From assembly GCF_033115175.1 (NCBI RefSeq), contig NC_084835.1, forward strand, positions 55,118,948 through 55,182,947: 64,000 nucleotides of DNA. Reading direction: 5' to 3'. Below are positions 24,304-36,366 of the stretch, one piece after another. The translations under genes and the position numbers were made by a program. Origin of the DNA: Lepus europaeus. Taxonomy: Eukaryota; Chordata; Mammalia; Lagomorpha; Leporidae. Numbering within the stretch: position 1 is the stretch's first letter; each line of letters starts with the position of its first letter. A model generated the notes under the pieces. It saw nothing but the letters and a program-made list of their open reading frames with translations. It was not told where the DNA came from and did no database searches.

Positions 24304-24835
24304 CCTTCACGTTGGGGAGCTGAGGGGTCCAGGTCTTTTCTCTGACCCACAAAAGAATTCAAGGACAAGTTGTAGATAAAGTTAGCAGAGAAGTAAAATG
24401 TATTGGCAAAGCAAAAGTGCACACTCTGAGTGTGGGCACACTCCGTAGTGAGCTGCAGCCCACTGGGGTGCAGATCATCCCTTTATGTAGTCCAGAGGCA
24501 CGGGGTGGGGCAGGGGTTTGGGCAGAGCTTTTCAGGAATTTGTTGTTTGCTTGTTTTCTGGCCTTTTTAGGAAGTCTTGGCAGTGTCGTGGCCTAGGGAG
24601 CATGATGGGAGTGGGAGTGTCAGCCATGGAAGTCTTATAATGATATAATAGTCTAGAGGTCATTGTGATGAAGTAGTCAGCAGCCATGTTGGATATTTTC
24701 AGCAGGAGCTGGTTCTGGGTGGCAGCTATGCTGCAGTAGAGATTTTTAGGTTGCAGGCCATTAGAAGGGGTTTTTTAGCGGCAGCTTTGGGGAAAGATGT
24801 GACATTTCCTCTGGCTTTTTCTCTAGTCCCTGACA
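24304..24835 (-). mobile_element. Solo-LTR-like insertion inside the L1
   Basis: About 530 bases that interrupt L1-like sequence. Read on the minus strand it begins TGTCAGGGACTAGAG and ends CAGCTCCCCAACG, as retroviral LTRs typically do (TG at the start, a CCCCAAC end). No coding sequence is attached. It is a relic; family not assigned. Confidence 0.5.
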
Positions 24836-24849
24836 GTTCCTTATCTATA

Positions 24850-25115
24850 ACACTCCTACCCCTACGGTTTCCCCTATTATTGTTTACTAAGGCTCATAGT
24901 TAACATTAGCGTTCTCTCATTATTTTGCATACTTTTGTGTGGTTTCACAAATATGTATCCACCATTCTACTATATATAGAATAATTTCACTGCCCTAACA
25001 GTGCCTTAGGTGCTACCTGTTCATCTCTTTGCCACCCTCCAACCCTTGACAAATGTGTTTTTACTATCTCTATAGTTGTGCCTTTTCTAAGATGTCATAG
25101 AGTTGGAAACGTACA
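24850..25115 (-). mobile_element. L1 3' UTR fragment (continued)
   Basis: 'gtatccaccattctactata', 'aatttcactgccctaacagt' and 'gtgccttttctaagatgtca' are in the order of an L1MA/MB 3' UTR read backwards. Confidence 0.6.
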
Positions 25116-25119
25116 GTAT

Positions 25120-25400
25120 AATACTGTAGTAAGGAGTATGTTCATCCTTTGGTATCCATGGGGGATTGCTTCCAAGACCAACAGAGATGTTCAAGTCCCT
25201 TTTATAAATGCCATAGTATTTGAATATAACCTACATACATCCTCCTGTATACTTTAAATCATATCTAATTACTTATAATACCTAATACAGGGTACTTGTT
25301 ATACTGTTCTGTTCAGGGAATATTTAGAACACAGTTCTAAATACATTCCGGTTAGATGCAGTTTTTCCCTAATTTTTTTCAGGTAGAATCCATAGATATG
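25120..25400. repeat. Old repeat of unassigned family within the L1
   Basis: 'cctttggtatccatggggga' and 'ttgcttccaagacc' through 'tacatcctcctgtatacttt' and 'aatcatatctaattacttat' form a recognisable common mammalian repeat, probably a DNA-transposon relic. I cannot name it with confidence. Confidence 0.45.
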
Positions 25401-25439
25401 GAGGATGATTGCATGTTTTTTGTTTCCTTCAGGAATTTC

Positions 25440-26010
25440 TGGCACAAAGCTCCTAACCTTGTTTGTTTCCTAGGTAATAAGTGTGAGGCTTTTTTTGTTT
25501 TCTGTGTCTTTTTTTGTATTCACAAGCCCTGAAGATCACACCTAAGTTTATACTAATGAGGCTACCTAATGTGTAAAGGATCTGAACTTTGAACCCCATC
25601 AGCCAGTCTCAGGAAAGGTGGGGCTGGAGGTGAAGCTCTATAAAAGCTCCTGACCTGCAGAGCTGGTAAGCTTCCTGGCTGGTGGACCCAACTCCAGGGG
25701 TGCAGAAACGCCTGCTCTTGGTACTCTTCCTGAACTCACCCCAGGTACCTCTTCATCTGACTAATTGAATCCTTCATAATAATCCCCAAAACATGTTTCC
25801 CTGAGTTCTGAGAACATCCTACCAAATTACCAAACCTGAGGGCGGTGGGAGTTCCAGGAATCTTGATTGATAGCTCATCAGCCAAAAGCACTGGTCACCT
25901 CCTGGGATTTGAATGGACATCTAGAGTTGGGAGCAGTTTGGTGAAAATGAGCCGTTAACCTGTGGGCTCTAATGCCCAGGTAGAAGTATCAGAATTACAT
26001 TATAGGCCAT
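25440..26010 (+). repeat. LTR-like old repeat, copy B
   Basis: Related to copy A at 22420-22880 (see the shared blocks 'atgtttccctgagttctgag' and 'cctaccaaattaccaaacct'). It has a TATA-like ctctataaaagc at 25636-25647 and short AT-rich signals downstream, as an LTR would. It is inserted within the older L1. Confidence 0.45.
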
Positions 26011-26159
26011 TCAGCAGGTTCCAGAGATGTGAAGAGTTGCTTGTTTGTGGGAAAATTCCTTTCACATCTGGTCACAAGTGTGCTAGATTGTGAGAGAGTT
26101 GTAGGAGAGTACTGTTTGCAGAGTTGTCATCAGAAGTGTTATGTGAAAAGGTACAGAGA

Positions 26160-29100
26160 CTGTGTTTTCCCACAAAACCTTTTCAGACTGTCTTTGGTCA
26201 ATATACACTTAGGGTTTCTCCATGTCTTTTCAGGGATTGATAGTTCATATTTTTTAAAATCTAATACTACTATCACTAATACTCTATTTTATGGAGGAAT
26301 CACATGTTTATCCATTCACCCATTGAAGGATGTCTTGAATGCTTCCAGATTTTGGCAGTTGTAAAGAAACCTCCTATAAACATCCCTGTGCAGGTTTGTA
26401 TGTGGACATAAGTTACCTATTCATTTGAGTAGTAAAGACCTAGGAATGTAATTGCTGGACCCCATAGTATGCCTTTCTAAGATTTTATAGTTTATCTTTG
26501 TAAGAAACTGCCAAGATCTCTTCCAAAATAGAATTCCTGTTGTTCCACATCCTCACCAGTGTTTGGTGGTGTGATTTCAGCTGTTTTAATAGCTGTATAA
26601 TGGTGTCCATTGTTTTTCATTTCCAGTTCTCTGGTGACAGGCTGATGAGCATCTTTTCATTGATCTATTTTATTTAGTGGGAGATTTGGTCACATCTTTA
26701 TCCCATTTGGTAACTGGGTTGTATTCTTGCTATTGAATTTTATGAGTTCTTTGTGTGTTTTGGTTATAAGTCCTTTATCATATATAAATTTTGTGAATAT
26801 ATTCTCCCAGTATATGACTTATCTTTTTGTTTTCTCAGTGTCATGGACTAGATAGACATTTTAAATTTTAATGAAGTCCCACTTAATCAAATTTTTCTTT
26901 CATGGATGGTAGCTTTTCGGTGGTGTAACTAAAAAGTCATTGCCAACTTAAGGTCATTTAGATTTCCTTCTAGAAATTTTATACTTTTTCATTTTATACT
27001 TAGGCCTGTCATTCATTTTGAATTAAATTTTGTGAAAGATATAAAAAGTCTCAAGTTTCATTGGTTTACACATGGATATCTAGCTGGCCAGCCAGCACCA
27101 TTTGTTGAAAAGACTGTTCTTCCTCCTTTGAACTGCCTTTGTCCTTTGTTAACAATCCATGAATCTTTTTCACTATGAAAGCCTATTGATTCCTGCAGCT
27201 TTATGGTAAATGAATTCAAACTTTAGAATCTGTTGATTGGGATTATAATTTTGAACCTATAGATCATATTGACAAAAAGTGTTAATGATGAATCTCTCTG
27301 TCCAAGAACATGGACTATCTTCCCATTTATTTATATCTTTGACTTCTCTCAGAGTTTTGTTTTCCTCAGATAAGTCTTGTACATACTTGTATTTTGCTAC
27401 ATTTATATTTAAGTTTCTTGGAGTGATTTTTTTTTTGGGTGCCATTCTAACTGATATTGGTTACTGTTGCTGGTATATACAAAAGCAGTTGACTTTTATA
27501 CATTGACTGTACCCTGTAATCTTGCTATTTTTGCCTGTTGTTCTGGGAATCTTTTTGTAGATTCTTTGTGATGTTCTACATAGACACTCATGCCACGTGC
27601 AAAGAAAAACAGTTTTATTTCTTATTTTCCTTTCTATGTACTTTTAAATTTTTACCTCACTGGAGGACTATACCAGCTAAGACTTGGAGTGCCATCTTTG
27701 CTGAATAGGAGTGGTGAGAGAGCTCCTCCTTGCATTGTTCCCAGTCTTAGGGGAAGATGTCCCATTATGGATATTCCTCGTAGTGTTGAAAAAGTTTCAC
27801 TCCACTCATAGTTTGCAGAGAGTACTTTGTTTTCTTTAAATTGCAAATGGGTGTGGCTTTTTTTCCCCCCAGATGTTTCTCTTCCATTAGTTTATGTACT
27901 TTTTCATTAGTCTGTTGATATGATGGGTTGGTTTTTAAATGATAGCACTATCCTTGTATAGCTGAATTAAATCTCATTTGGGGCAGAGTTGGGGTTGGCA
28001 GGTAAAGCTGCTGCCTATTATACCAGCATCCCATATGGGCGCCAGTTCTTGTCCTGGCTGCTCCACTTCCAATCCATCTCCTTGCTGATGGCCTGAGAAA
28101 AGCAGCAGAAGATGGTCCAAGTGTTTGGGTCCCTGGCAACCCAGATGAAGCTACTAACATTGGCCTGGCTAAGCCCTGGCCATGGTAGCCATCTGGGGAG
28201 TGAACCAGTGGATGAGAGATCTGTCTCTCTCTCTCTCTCTCTCCCCCCTCCCTCACTATTCTCCCACTCTGTATAATGCTGACTTTAAATTAAATAAATA
28301 ATTTTTTTAAAAAAAATCTCATTTAGTCAGGGTATGTGATTCTTTCTAGACACTACTGGATTTGATTTGCTGCTATTTGTTGAAGATGTAACTTTCTATT
28401 TTCATGAGGAATGTTGGTCTGTGGTCTTCCATTCCTGGATTATCTTTGGGTGGTTTAGAGATTAGGGGAATACCAAGCACATAAAATGAGGTCTTTCCTC
28501 TGCCTCCATTTTCTGGAAGGAAGTGTGCTTAGTATTATTTTCCTCAAATGTTTGGTAGAGTTCACTTGTGAAACTCTCTGGGCCTGTTGCTTTTTTAATT
28601 GCTGATTGTTTCCTTAAATACAGGTCTTTTATTTCTCCTTGTATGAGTTGTGGTAGTTTGTGTTTTGCAATGAATTTGTCCATTTCATCTAAGTTAATAA
28701 ACTACCTTTTTAATATTTATTGGATTGGTAGTTGTATTCCTCTTTCATTTCTGATACTGATATTGTGTTCAGTCGTTAATTTCATTCTTTTTTTTTTTTT
28801 TTTTTTTAAAGAACCAGATTTTGGATTCACTGATACTCTCTGTTTTCCCTTTTTTATTTTCACTGATTTCTGTTCTGGTTTCTATTCCTCTGCTTATTCT
28901 TTTCTCTAGTTTTCTAAGGAGAAAGAATGGTGCCTTTACTGAGTTCAGGTCTTTTCTAAATGTGCAATCAAAGCTTGGAATTTTCTTGTGAGCCCTGCTT
29001 TGCTACATCCCACAAATTTTGATGTTACATTTTCATTTACTTAAAAATGTTTTTTTAAACTTCTTTGATGGGTTATTTTAAAAGTAGACTAAAAACTTCC

Positions 29101-29520
29101 AGATGTTTGGATTTCCCACCTATCTTTGTGTTAATGATTTCTAGTATAATTCTGTTGTAGTGTGAGGACACATTTTACAAGATTTTCATTCTTTTAAATT
29201 TGTTAAGGTATATTTTATGTCTCAGAAATGTGGTCTGTCTTGTTGAATGTTCCAGGCAAGCTTGAATAGACTGTGCATTTACTCTTGCTAAATAATCTCA
29301 TTTAGATTGTTGATTAACAGTGTTGTTAACAGATCGTAGTGATTTTCTGCCAGCTGAGTTTAATTCCCTAAATGTAGCAGGAGAATCATCTCTTTCTTCA
29401 TTCCATTCTGCCAGTTTTCACCTCATTTATTTGGACCTTCTCATTAAATGTATGCATGTTTACAATTGTTACATCTTCTGTATATTATATTGATGTTATT
29501 GTCAAAAAGTAGTTAAAACC
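26160..29520 (-). mobile_element. L1 remnant: 3' UTR and broken ORF2, carrying a SINE
   Basis: From left to right this is an L1 read backwards: 3' UTR ('ccattcacccattgaaggat'), the ORF2 end near 27257-27445 (minus-strand INKWEDSPCSW, matching the L1 NKWKDIPCSW block), reverse transcriptase regions near 27650-27850, and an upstream ORF2 part at 28462-28683 (MDKFIAKHKLPQL...FTSELYQTF, matching the L1 'FTAEFYQTF' block). Many stops and frameshifts make it a dead copy. A CSINE sits at 27980-28313. Old family; no 5' UTR seen. Confidence 0.85.
27980..28313 (+). repeat. CSINE inserted in L1, with target duplication
   Basis: Head ggggcagagttggggttggc and tail 'aaataaataatttttttaaa'. Flanked by AAATCTCATTT at 27969-27979 and 28314-28324. 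It has an internal (CT)n tract at about 28219-28242. Confidence 0.93.
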
Positions 29521-29565
29521 AGTTTAGTTTACAGATCTTCATTGGCTTTTAGAATCTATGCTCTG

Positions 29566-29924
29566 GCCGGCGCCGTGGCTCAACAGGCTAATCCTCCGCC
29601 TTGCGGCGCCGGCACACCGGGTTCTAGTCCCTGTCGGGGCACCGATCCTGTCCCGGTTGCCCCTCTTCCAGGCCAGCTCTCTGCTGTGGCCAGGGTGTGC
29701 AGTGGAGGATGGCCCAAGTGTTTGGGCTCTGCACCCCATGGGAGACCAGGAGAAGCACCTGGCTCCTGCCATCGGAACAGCGCGGTGCGCCGGCCGCAGC
29801 GCGCTACCGCGGCGGCCATTAGAGGGTGAACCAACGGCAAGGGAAGACCTTTCTCTCTGTCACTCTCTCACTGTCCACTCTGCCTGTAAAAAATAAAAAA
29901 ATAAAAATAAAAAAAATAAAAAAA
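29566..29924 (+). repeat. CSINE (younger subfamily), full length, perfect target duplication
   Basis: Head gccggcgccgtggctcaaca, complete CpG-rich body and an (AAAAAT)n tail. Flanked by AGAATCTATGCTCTG at 29551-29565 and 29925-29939. The many intact CpGs and perfect duplication suggest it is among the most recent insertions in the window. Confidence 0.95.
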
Positions 29925-29971
29925 AGAATCTATGCTCTGATCTGATAGACTGAGCAAAGGAGGTTAATTTT

Positions 29972-30113
29972 TTTTTAAGATTGTATTTATTCATTTGAGA
30001 GGCAGAGTTACAGACATAAAGAAAAAGAGACAGAGAAAGGTTTTCTGTCTGCTGGTTCACTGCTGAAATGGCTGCAGTGGCCGGAGCTGAGCCAATCTGA
30101 AGCCAGGAGCTTC

Positions 30114-30145
<32 letters not shown>

Positions 30146-30647
30146 TTTAAACAGGCAGAGTTAGACAGTGAGAGAGAGAGAGACAGAAAGATCTTCTTTC
30201 CATTGGTTCACCCCCCAAATGGCTGCTATGGCTGGCGCGCTGCACTGATCTAAAGCCAGGAGCCAGGTGCTTCCTCCTGATTTCCCATGCGGGTGCAGGG
30301 CCCAAGCACTTGGGCCATCCTCCATTGCCTTCCTGGGCCACAGCAGAGAGCTGGACTGGAAGAGGAGCAACCGGGACAGAACTGGCGCCCTGTTCGGGAC
30401 TAGAACCCGGAGTGCCGCCGTCACAGGTGGAGGATTAGCCTAGTGAGCTGCGGCGCTGGAGCCAGGAGTATCTTTCGGATCTCTCATGTGAGTGGAGGGC
30501 CCAAGCACTTGGGGCATCTTCCACTGCTTTCCCAGGCCATAAGCAGAGAGCTGGGATTGAAGGAGCAGACGGGACACAAACTGGCATTCCTATGAAATGT
30601 GGCACCACAGCCAGAGGCTTAGCCTACTATGCCACAATGCCAGCCCC
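29972..30647 (-). repeat. CSINE interrupted by a second CSINE
   Basis: Outer element: left part 29972 to about 30130, right part about 30462-30647, read on the minus strand, ending with the head 'gggggctggcattgtggcat'. Flanked by aggaggtt(a/g)(a/g)tttt at 29959 and 30648. The split falls in the conserved 'agccaggag' block. Confidence 0.88.
30131..30461 (-). repeat. CSINE (younger subfamily) nested in an older CSINE
   Basis: Poly(T), then 'acaggcagagttagacagtg' and the young-type body to head 'cagcgccgcagctcactagg'. The flanks both read agccaggag(c/t)(t/a)tctttc, the duplicated host sequence. Confidence 0.9.
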
Positions 30648-30861
30648 CAGGAGGTTGGTTTTATAAACTGGAAAGAGCTAAGGAAAGCAGAAACAACAAA
30701 AGGCAAATTTTTGTTTCAAACTTACTTTTCTTGTAAAAGTTAAGGCAAAGAGGCCTTCCTTATAAATAAAACCAGATTTTGAGGGATTAGCTTTAGGGGA
30801 TTATAAATGTAATTTTTCCCTTTGAAGGCCTGAGAATTTTAGGTTATAAATCAATGGACCG

Positions 30862-31020
30862 GGGGCCAGCATTTTGGTGTAGTGGGTAAATGTCAGCATC
30901 CCTGGCTTTGTCTTGACCTAGCCCCAGCTGTTGCGATTCTGGGGCGTGAATCAGAGGGTAGAAGGTATCTCTCTCTGTAACTCTGACTTTCAGGTAAATA
31001 AATAAATATTTTTTTAAAAA
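30862..31020 (+). repeat. CSINE with a large internal deletion
   Basis: Head 'gggggccagcattttggtgt' is followed within 40 bases by 'cttgacctagccccagctgt', so most of the middle is missing. Tail 'taaataaataaatattttt'. Confidence 0.85.
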
Positions 31021-32015
31021 ACTGACCTTAGATTAATAAGAAAAATAACAAATTTTATTAGTGTGCCTAAACACAGGAGGCATACACATACAGAATGAAA
31101 TGCAAAGCAGAGCCAGACAATTGAAGCTTACACAGAGCCCATACAAAGGGGTGGGGTTTGTCTTCTTTGCAGGCTGTGGAAGCAGAAGCCCAGGTGTGTG
31201 AGAGGGGCTAAAGGACAAGATTGGGAATTTCATGCAGTTGAATGAGGGAAGAAGCACAGACACACCCCTTGGAAGTCGACCAGCATTTGTACACCTAAAG
31301 TCTTGCCCTTGCCAGATCACCTTATTAGCTGGATCCCAACCCTCCCCTGGGGCAGCTTAGGGGACTCTTCCCTGCCCTGTGTATGTGTGTGCGGGAGGGG
31401 GGCTGCTTTTTGGGCCAACACCACCATGTCTGATAAAGTCCTGGGGGAATTTCATTAACTGTGCCTCTGCCAGCAGCATCGCGCGGAAGAGGGAGGGAGG
31501 AGGAGAAACAGATGGTCCACATCTAGGAAACTGCAGGCTGAGTGCAGACTGGGCTCTAGGTTATTTGCTAAGATGCCTGCCTGGCCCAACGGGTGTGTTC
31601 TTAAACTTTGCTACCTTGCTGACTGCTGCTCTGGCTCATATCTGAAATTCTTGTATGAAGACAAGGACCACTGATGCATCTCTGGTGACAGAAGGCTGGG
31701 GACAGGAGAAGCACAGGGAGCAGGACCTGGCTTGTATTGCAGGGGAAGTTGTTCCCACCCTCCCTCCCCATCCCCCAGCAGCCAAGTAGTCAGGGATCTC
31801 TTCCTGGGAAAAGATCTTTCCTAGGCAGAAATGGAGATAACAGCAAGCTGTTGGCATTTGCTCACTTTTTACTTCTCTGAGTTAGACTGCCTTTATAAAT
31901 GTAATTTTCTTTACCAGGGGCAGGCTTTCAGAGCCATTCCTGTGTCAGCAATTTCTCAGAATAACCAAATAACAGCACTTAAAAGAAAATCCTACAAAAT
32001 AGAATTGAGTGATAC
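31021..32015. other. FAM210A intron 1, unassigned
   Basis: Mixed-composition unique sequence. No exon signals, known repeat or open frame above about 95 codons is convincing here. Confidence 0.5.
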
Positions 32016-32019
32016 ATTT

Positions 32020-32146
32020 AGAGGTGGTATTTGTCTTATCAGTTAAGATGCCTGCATCCTATATTGCAGTCCTAGCTCTGCTGCCCATTCTAGCTTCTGA
32101 TAATGTGCACATCATGGGAAGCAACCACTGGAGGCTGCTGTTGCAG
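32020..32146 (+). repeat. CSINE fragment, old
   Basis: 'tcagttaagatgcctgcatcctatattgcagtcctagctctgctgcccattc' follows the left half of an old C repeat; the right half is absent. Confidence 0.6.
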
Positions 32147-32720
32147 GTCACAGGTAGCGAAAGAATTCAGCAGAACAGATAGAGTAAGCAGGGCTAGATT
32201 CATTGAACACATTCACTGCAGGGAAGCAACAGCCAAGCGGAACAAGTAGGGGCTGACTATGACTACTGCTGCAACACAGACTGTAATCTGAGGGTATTCT
32301 GTTGTAGGGGTCTCTTCTTAGAGTGGCTACTGCCATAAGCTTGCAAGGGAGCAGTGAGCAGGACAACCAAAGGCTGTCCATTGTGATACTGATTACAAGC
32401 CAAGAAGCGTACTTGTAGCTGGAGTATTATCCTGTTTGAGTTTCCTGTGGCCCAAGAGGTATTCGTAAGTAGGTGGGTAGATTGTCATTCCAGCTGAGCT
32501 TCGGAGAGTCCTTGATGGCAGAGGCCCCATGTGCACGGAGAATGGCACAGATGGAGCCAAAGATGCAGGCCACAGGAGGACACAGTGAGATAGCTTTGCT
32601 TCCTGTTGGACTTGCACAGTGAATAGCCATAGGAGGGTCCGTTTTGTAAAAATAAAAAGATGCTTAATAATTTTTCCATATTTAAAGCATTCTTGAAGCA
32701 CTGGTCATTATCTCTAGCTT

Positions 32721-32998
32721 TTTTTTTTTTTTAAATGTTTATTTTTATTTACATGAAAAGCAGAGCAACGTTCACTTCCCAAATGCCTACAATAGCCACG
32801 GCTGGACCAGGAACTCCATTTGGGTCTGCATGTACATGATAGGGGTCTGAGTACTGGGGCCATCCTCTGCTGCTTCCCAGGGAGTGCATTAGTAGGAACC
32901 TGGATCAGAAGCAGAGGCAGGACTGGACCCTGAGTTCTCTGATAAAGGATGTGAGCCTCCCAAGCAGAGGCTTCACCCCTGTACCCCAGGGCTCGCCA
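32721..32998 (-). repeat. CSINE, old
   Basis: Poly(T) plus 'aaatgtttatttttatttac' at the left, 'ggaacctggatcagaagcag' in the body and 'gagccctggggtacaggggt' (reverse strand) at the right. Confidence 0.75.
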
Positions 32999-32999
32999 T

Positions 33000-34271
33000 T
33001 CCCTTTGGCTGTTAATTGGTCTGATTCTTCAGATTCTTCACGGCACTGATTTTTGCTTTTGATTTTATCAATTGTGTCGCTTTTAAAGGCTTCCTGGAGC
33101 CTATTTATCTTGCAAGATTCTCAGTTTCACTTAGCAACTCACCATTTGCATTGCGTTGTTGGATTAACTGTGAGAGACTATTAGAACCTGGTGTTAATTA
33201 CTAATTAGGCAAGGAGTAGTGGAGGGGAATAATTGTACTGGTGGGTAGTTCATTAATGGGCGCTTTTCTACAGTGACAGTTTGTTTCCCCAGTCAACTTT
33301 GTATCCTAGATAATGAGTCTTCATGGAAAATGGACTCTAATTCAAACCTTACTGTTTCATATACAATTTAAAAGATAAGATCATCTGTTCTCAATGTAGA
33401 AGTAGTAAGGGTAGCTGATGTTGTATGGCTGTGGGGCAGGGGTACTGCCTGCTGCTGAGGACAAACTGACCATTTAGTAATGGCTGCTGTAGTTCTACTT
33501 CCCGCTAGGGAGACCTTTGCATTGAGAGGCCAAATAATTTGCTCAAAATAATATTGTTAACTCATAAAATTGCATTATATTGCCTTGCTGGAAAAAAAAA
33601 GTTTTAGGTGTCTGGAGAAGACTGATATACTGTAATCCCACAGTGATGCCAAATTAGACCCACTGTATACCCTTTATACTCCCCACCTTTGATTCAGGGG
33701 GAAAAGAGGCCAACTCTTCTGACCAATTGGAGACACGATTTATACCTTTCCATAACTTAGTCCAAAGGTATTACACAGCAAAGGGAACCAACATCCAGTC
33801 ATCATCAGACCCTGATATTTGTAATAATAGCCAGCACCTGTGTGGTGCTCCGTGGTTTGCAAAAGCACCTTTAGGTCAGCAGGTTCATTCTTGTAACTGT
33901 GAAGTCATCCTCATTTTCCTGGTGGGCTTGGAGTCTGAAAATGAATTCTGTGGGATTATGTTTCCAAAACAGAAGAATCCAGCTTTTTTCTCTCCAGGTT
34001 TATTCTCTTTGTAGAATAATAGAAACATCCCTTTTGTAGTTACAAGATAGCCTCAAAACAGCGCCCTCTGTGATTCCCGGTCTGGTTACTTTATCATGTT
34101 TAAATGATGTGTTTCAATTAAATCTTACTGTTACGGTTTTGAAGCTGTGTACTGTGATTAATTTCTGTGGATTGGGTAAGTAAGAAATTAAGAGTCTTTT
34201 TCTTCCTGATAGTTAATGGTCAGTTGGTTTAAAATGGAAACCTATGTATAATCTGGTATTTTTTAATCTAG
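33000..34271. other. Intron before FAM210A coding exon 1
   Basis: Mostly unique, AT-rich. A weak MIR-like patch lies at about 33810-33930 ('ggtttgcaaaagcaccttta'). No SINE within 1.27 kb of the exon. Confidence 0.5.
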
Positions 34272-34306
34272 GCTCTAGACGCTGAAGTCTGTCACCATCC
34301 TTCAAA

Positions 34307-34782
34307 ATGCAATGGAACGTACCACGGACTATATCTCGACTGGCACACAGGACGTGCCTGGAACCACAGAAAGCTGGTCTCTTGGGACACTGTCAAGCCA
34401 TAAAGGGACCATTAATCTTGTCTAATGCTGAATCCAAAGTGGTTTTGGCACAAGGCCCTCAAAAACAGTGGCTGCACTTACCTGCTACCCAGTGTGTTGC
34501 AAAACAGAGGAAGCCTTTGGCTGCTCATCACCCCCAACCCGGGACCCTGCACCATAAACCATGGGAGCAAGCCACTCTATTCCAGAGGGCTTTATCATCC
34601 AAGGCCACAGCTCAAGGAGCTTCTTCGGAAAAAAAGGAAGAGTCTGATCCTTTACAAGACAAATCCATTAGTCTTTATCAGCGATTTAAGAGAACATTTA
34701 GACAATATGGGAAAGTCTTGATTCCAGTGCATCTAATAACTTCTGGTGTGTGGTTTGGAACATTTTATTATGCAGCCATCAA
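34307..34782 (+). CDS. FAM210A: FAM210A coding exon 1
   Basis: Encodes residues 1-158 and two bases of codon 159 of FAM210A, a DUF1279-family protein of mitochondria linked in published work to mitochondrial translation and to muscle and bone mass. An acceptor TTTTAATCTAG ends at 34271, followed by 35 bases of 5' UTR and the ATG. The N-terminus (MQWNVPRTISRLAHRT) is basic and rich in Arg, Ser and Thr without acidic residues, like a mitochondrial import signal. A poorly conserved Pro/His/Gln-rich linker follows. The conserved domain begins near residue 118 (KSISLYQRFKRTFRQYGK), with a likely membrane helix at about 137-157 (VLIPVHLITSGVWFGTFYYA). The donor is AA|GTAAGT at 34783. The three coding exons join in phase to a 273-residue protein, close to the 272 of human, without internal stops. 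Confidence 0.96.
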
Positions 34783-34934
34783 GTAAGTTTTCGCTTGGTT
34801 GGCCCTCTTTCCTTGTTTTCTCACAATGTTAACCTTGTTAATTGTACTAATGGTAGCCTTAAATAGTTTTTAAAATGCTTGAATGTCTGATTGGCAGAAA
34901 ATGACTACTCTTCATAGCTGTTTTTCACATTTTG

Positions 34935-35180
34935 GGAATATTCACTAACGTTTGCTTACTGTGTGCAGCAGGCATTTTGCTAAATTTTTAACCTGTATCA
35001 ACTCATTTCATCCTCAGGGCTACCATATGAAGTCAGAAGTAACAGTTCTTCTCACTTTATCAATGAGAAAACAGATTAGGCAAGGAGAAGTAAAATAACT
35101 CAGCTGGTAAGAGGTGGAGTCTGGACCAAAGCCCAGTTAGGTTTGTTTGATCTCACGGCCCTTGCTTTTCATTGCTGTGC
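34935..35180 (-). repeat. MIR
   Basis: 'caactcatttcatcctcagg', 'ctttatcaatgagaaaacag', 'gtaaaataactcagctggta' and 'agaggtggagtctgga' form the conserved MIR core read backwards. Confidence 0.8.
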
Positions 35181-36056
35181 TGCTCTCAGCCAGCGTTCAG
35201 GAGAGCCTGGAGATAAAATAGCAGGTTTCAGAAACTTGGCAGCACCATGGGTCCTCTACTTATGTGTTTCCTAGGGTGTTTATAAATGTAAAAAAAAGAC
35301 AACTGTTTTGCTGGCTGAATGCTTTTGGTGGGAAATTCTTAAAATATTTGGCGACAGGCCACTGTCAGTTGTAGACACATACCGATTGCAGGTGTATGCT
35401 GTGATGTCACTTCCTCCAGCTGATTTTATGACCTTTTTTTCTAAACTGTGTGTGGCTGAGCCTGGACTCTGTTGTAGGGCAGAATTTCTAAACGCATCCT
35501 TGTTAAATACTGTTCCTTTGAAGCTGAGTTGCAGTGTCACTGCTGTAGCAGCAGGAGGACCAGTGATTCTGCCATGAGGAAGGCCAAATGCCTGCTCTGC
35601 ACAGCTTGGCCTGGTGCAGCAGAGCTTGGGCGGCAGCCTCAGGCTGCAGCATTGGGTCAGTGGCTTATTTTCTTTAAGAATTGTGCCTTTCTTTCCAGGA
35701 GATCCTGTATCTGTGCTTTGTGGAATTCTTTGTTTATTAATGACATCTTCCGGGCATGTTTAGTATTTATAGAAGTCTTCAAAATTGTCCTTAATTTTTG
35801 ACAGAACAAAAAACATTCTTGAATAAAAATTATTAGAAATTTAGTCCTGCTATTTAATGAATGGCTTTGTACATATTAGACTTCCTTTCTGAGCCATTAA
35901 GGATTCCTGTAATTCAGTCTTGTGGAAGTGACTTGAGTAATCCCTGTTTCTTCTGCTCTCCTTATGTTGCCTTTAATATGCCTTCAGCATCCTGGCCTTA
36001 GAAGGATAAATCTGTTTTTAATTAATTTGAATATGAGAGTCTCATTTGGGCTACCT
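35181..36056. other. FAM210A intron, unassigned
   Basis: Unique-looking sequence with no supported exon or named repeat. Confidence 0.5.
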
Positions 36057-36366
36057 TTAAAAAAGAAAAAAAAAAAAATGAAAATGTGACAGAGAGAGAG
36101 AAAGAGAGAGAATCTTCCATCTGCTGGTTCACACCCCAGATAGCCACAACAGACAGTTCTGGGCCAGGCCAAAGCCAGGAGCCCAGAACTCCACCCACAT
36201 TTCCCATCTGGGGAGCAGGGGCCCAAATACTTGGCCGTCATTCACTGCTTTTCCAGGAGTACCAGCAAGGAGCTGGAAAGGAATTGGAGTAGACTGGATT
36301 TGAACTGACAATTGTTTGCCAGCATCACATACAACAACTTAATGCACTGTACCACAATGCTGGCCC
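36057..36366 (-). repeat. CSINE, divergent
   Basis: A-rich left end that has lost the usual poly(T), (GA)n, 'ctggttcacaccccagatag' and head 'ggggccagcattgtggtaca' on the reverse strand. Confidence 0.85.

Noticed and set aside
28462-28683. Small reverse-transcriptase-like gene on the minus strand
   Set aside because: It is a piece of dead L1 ORF2, with frames broken on both sides.
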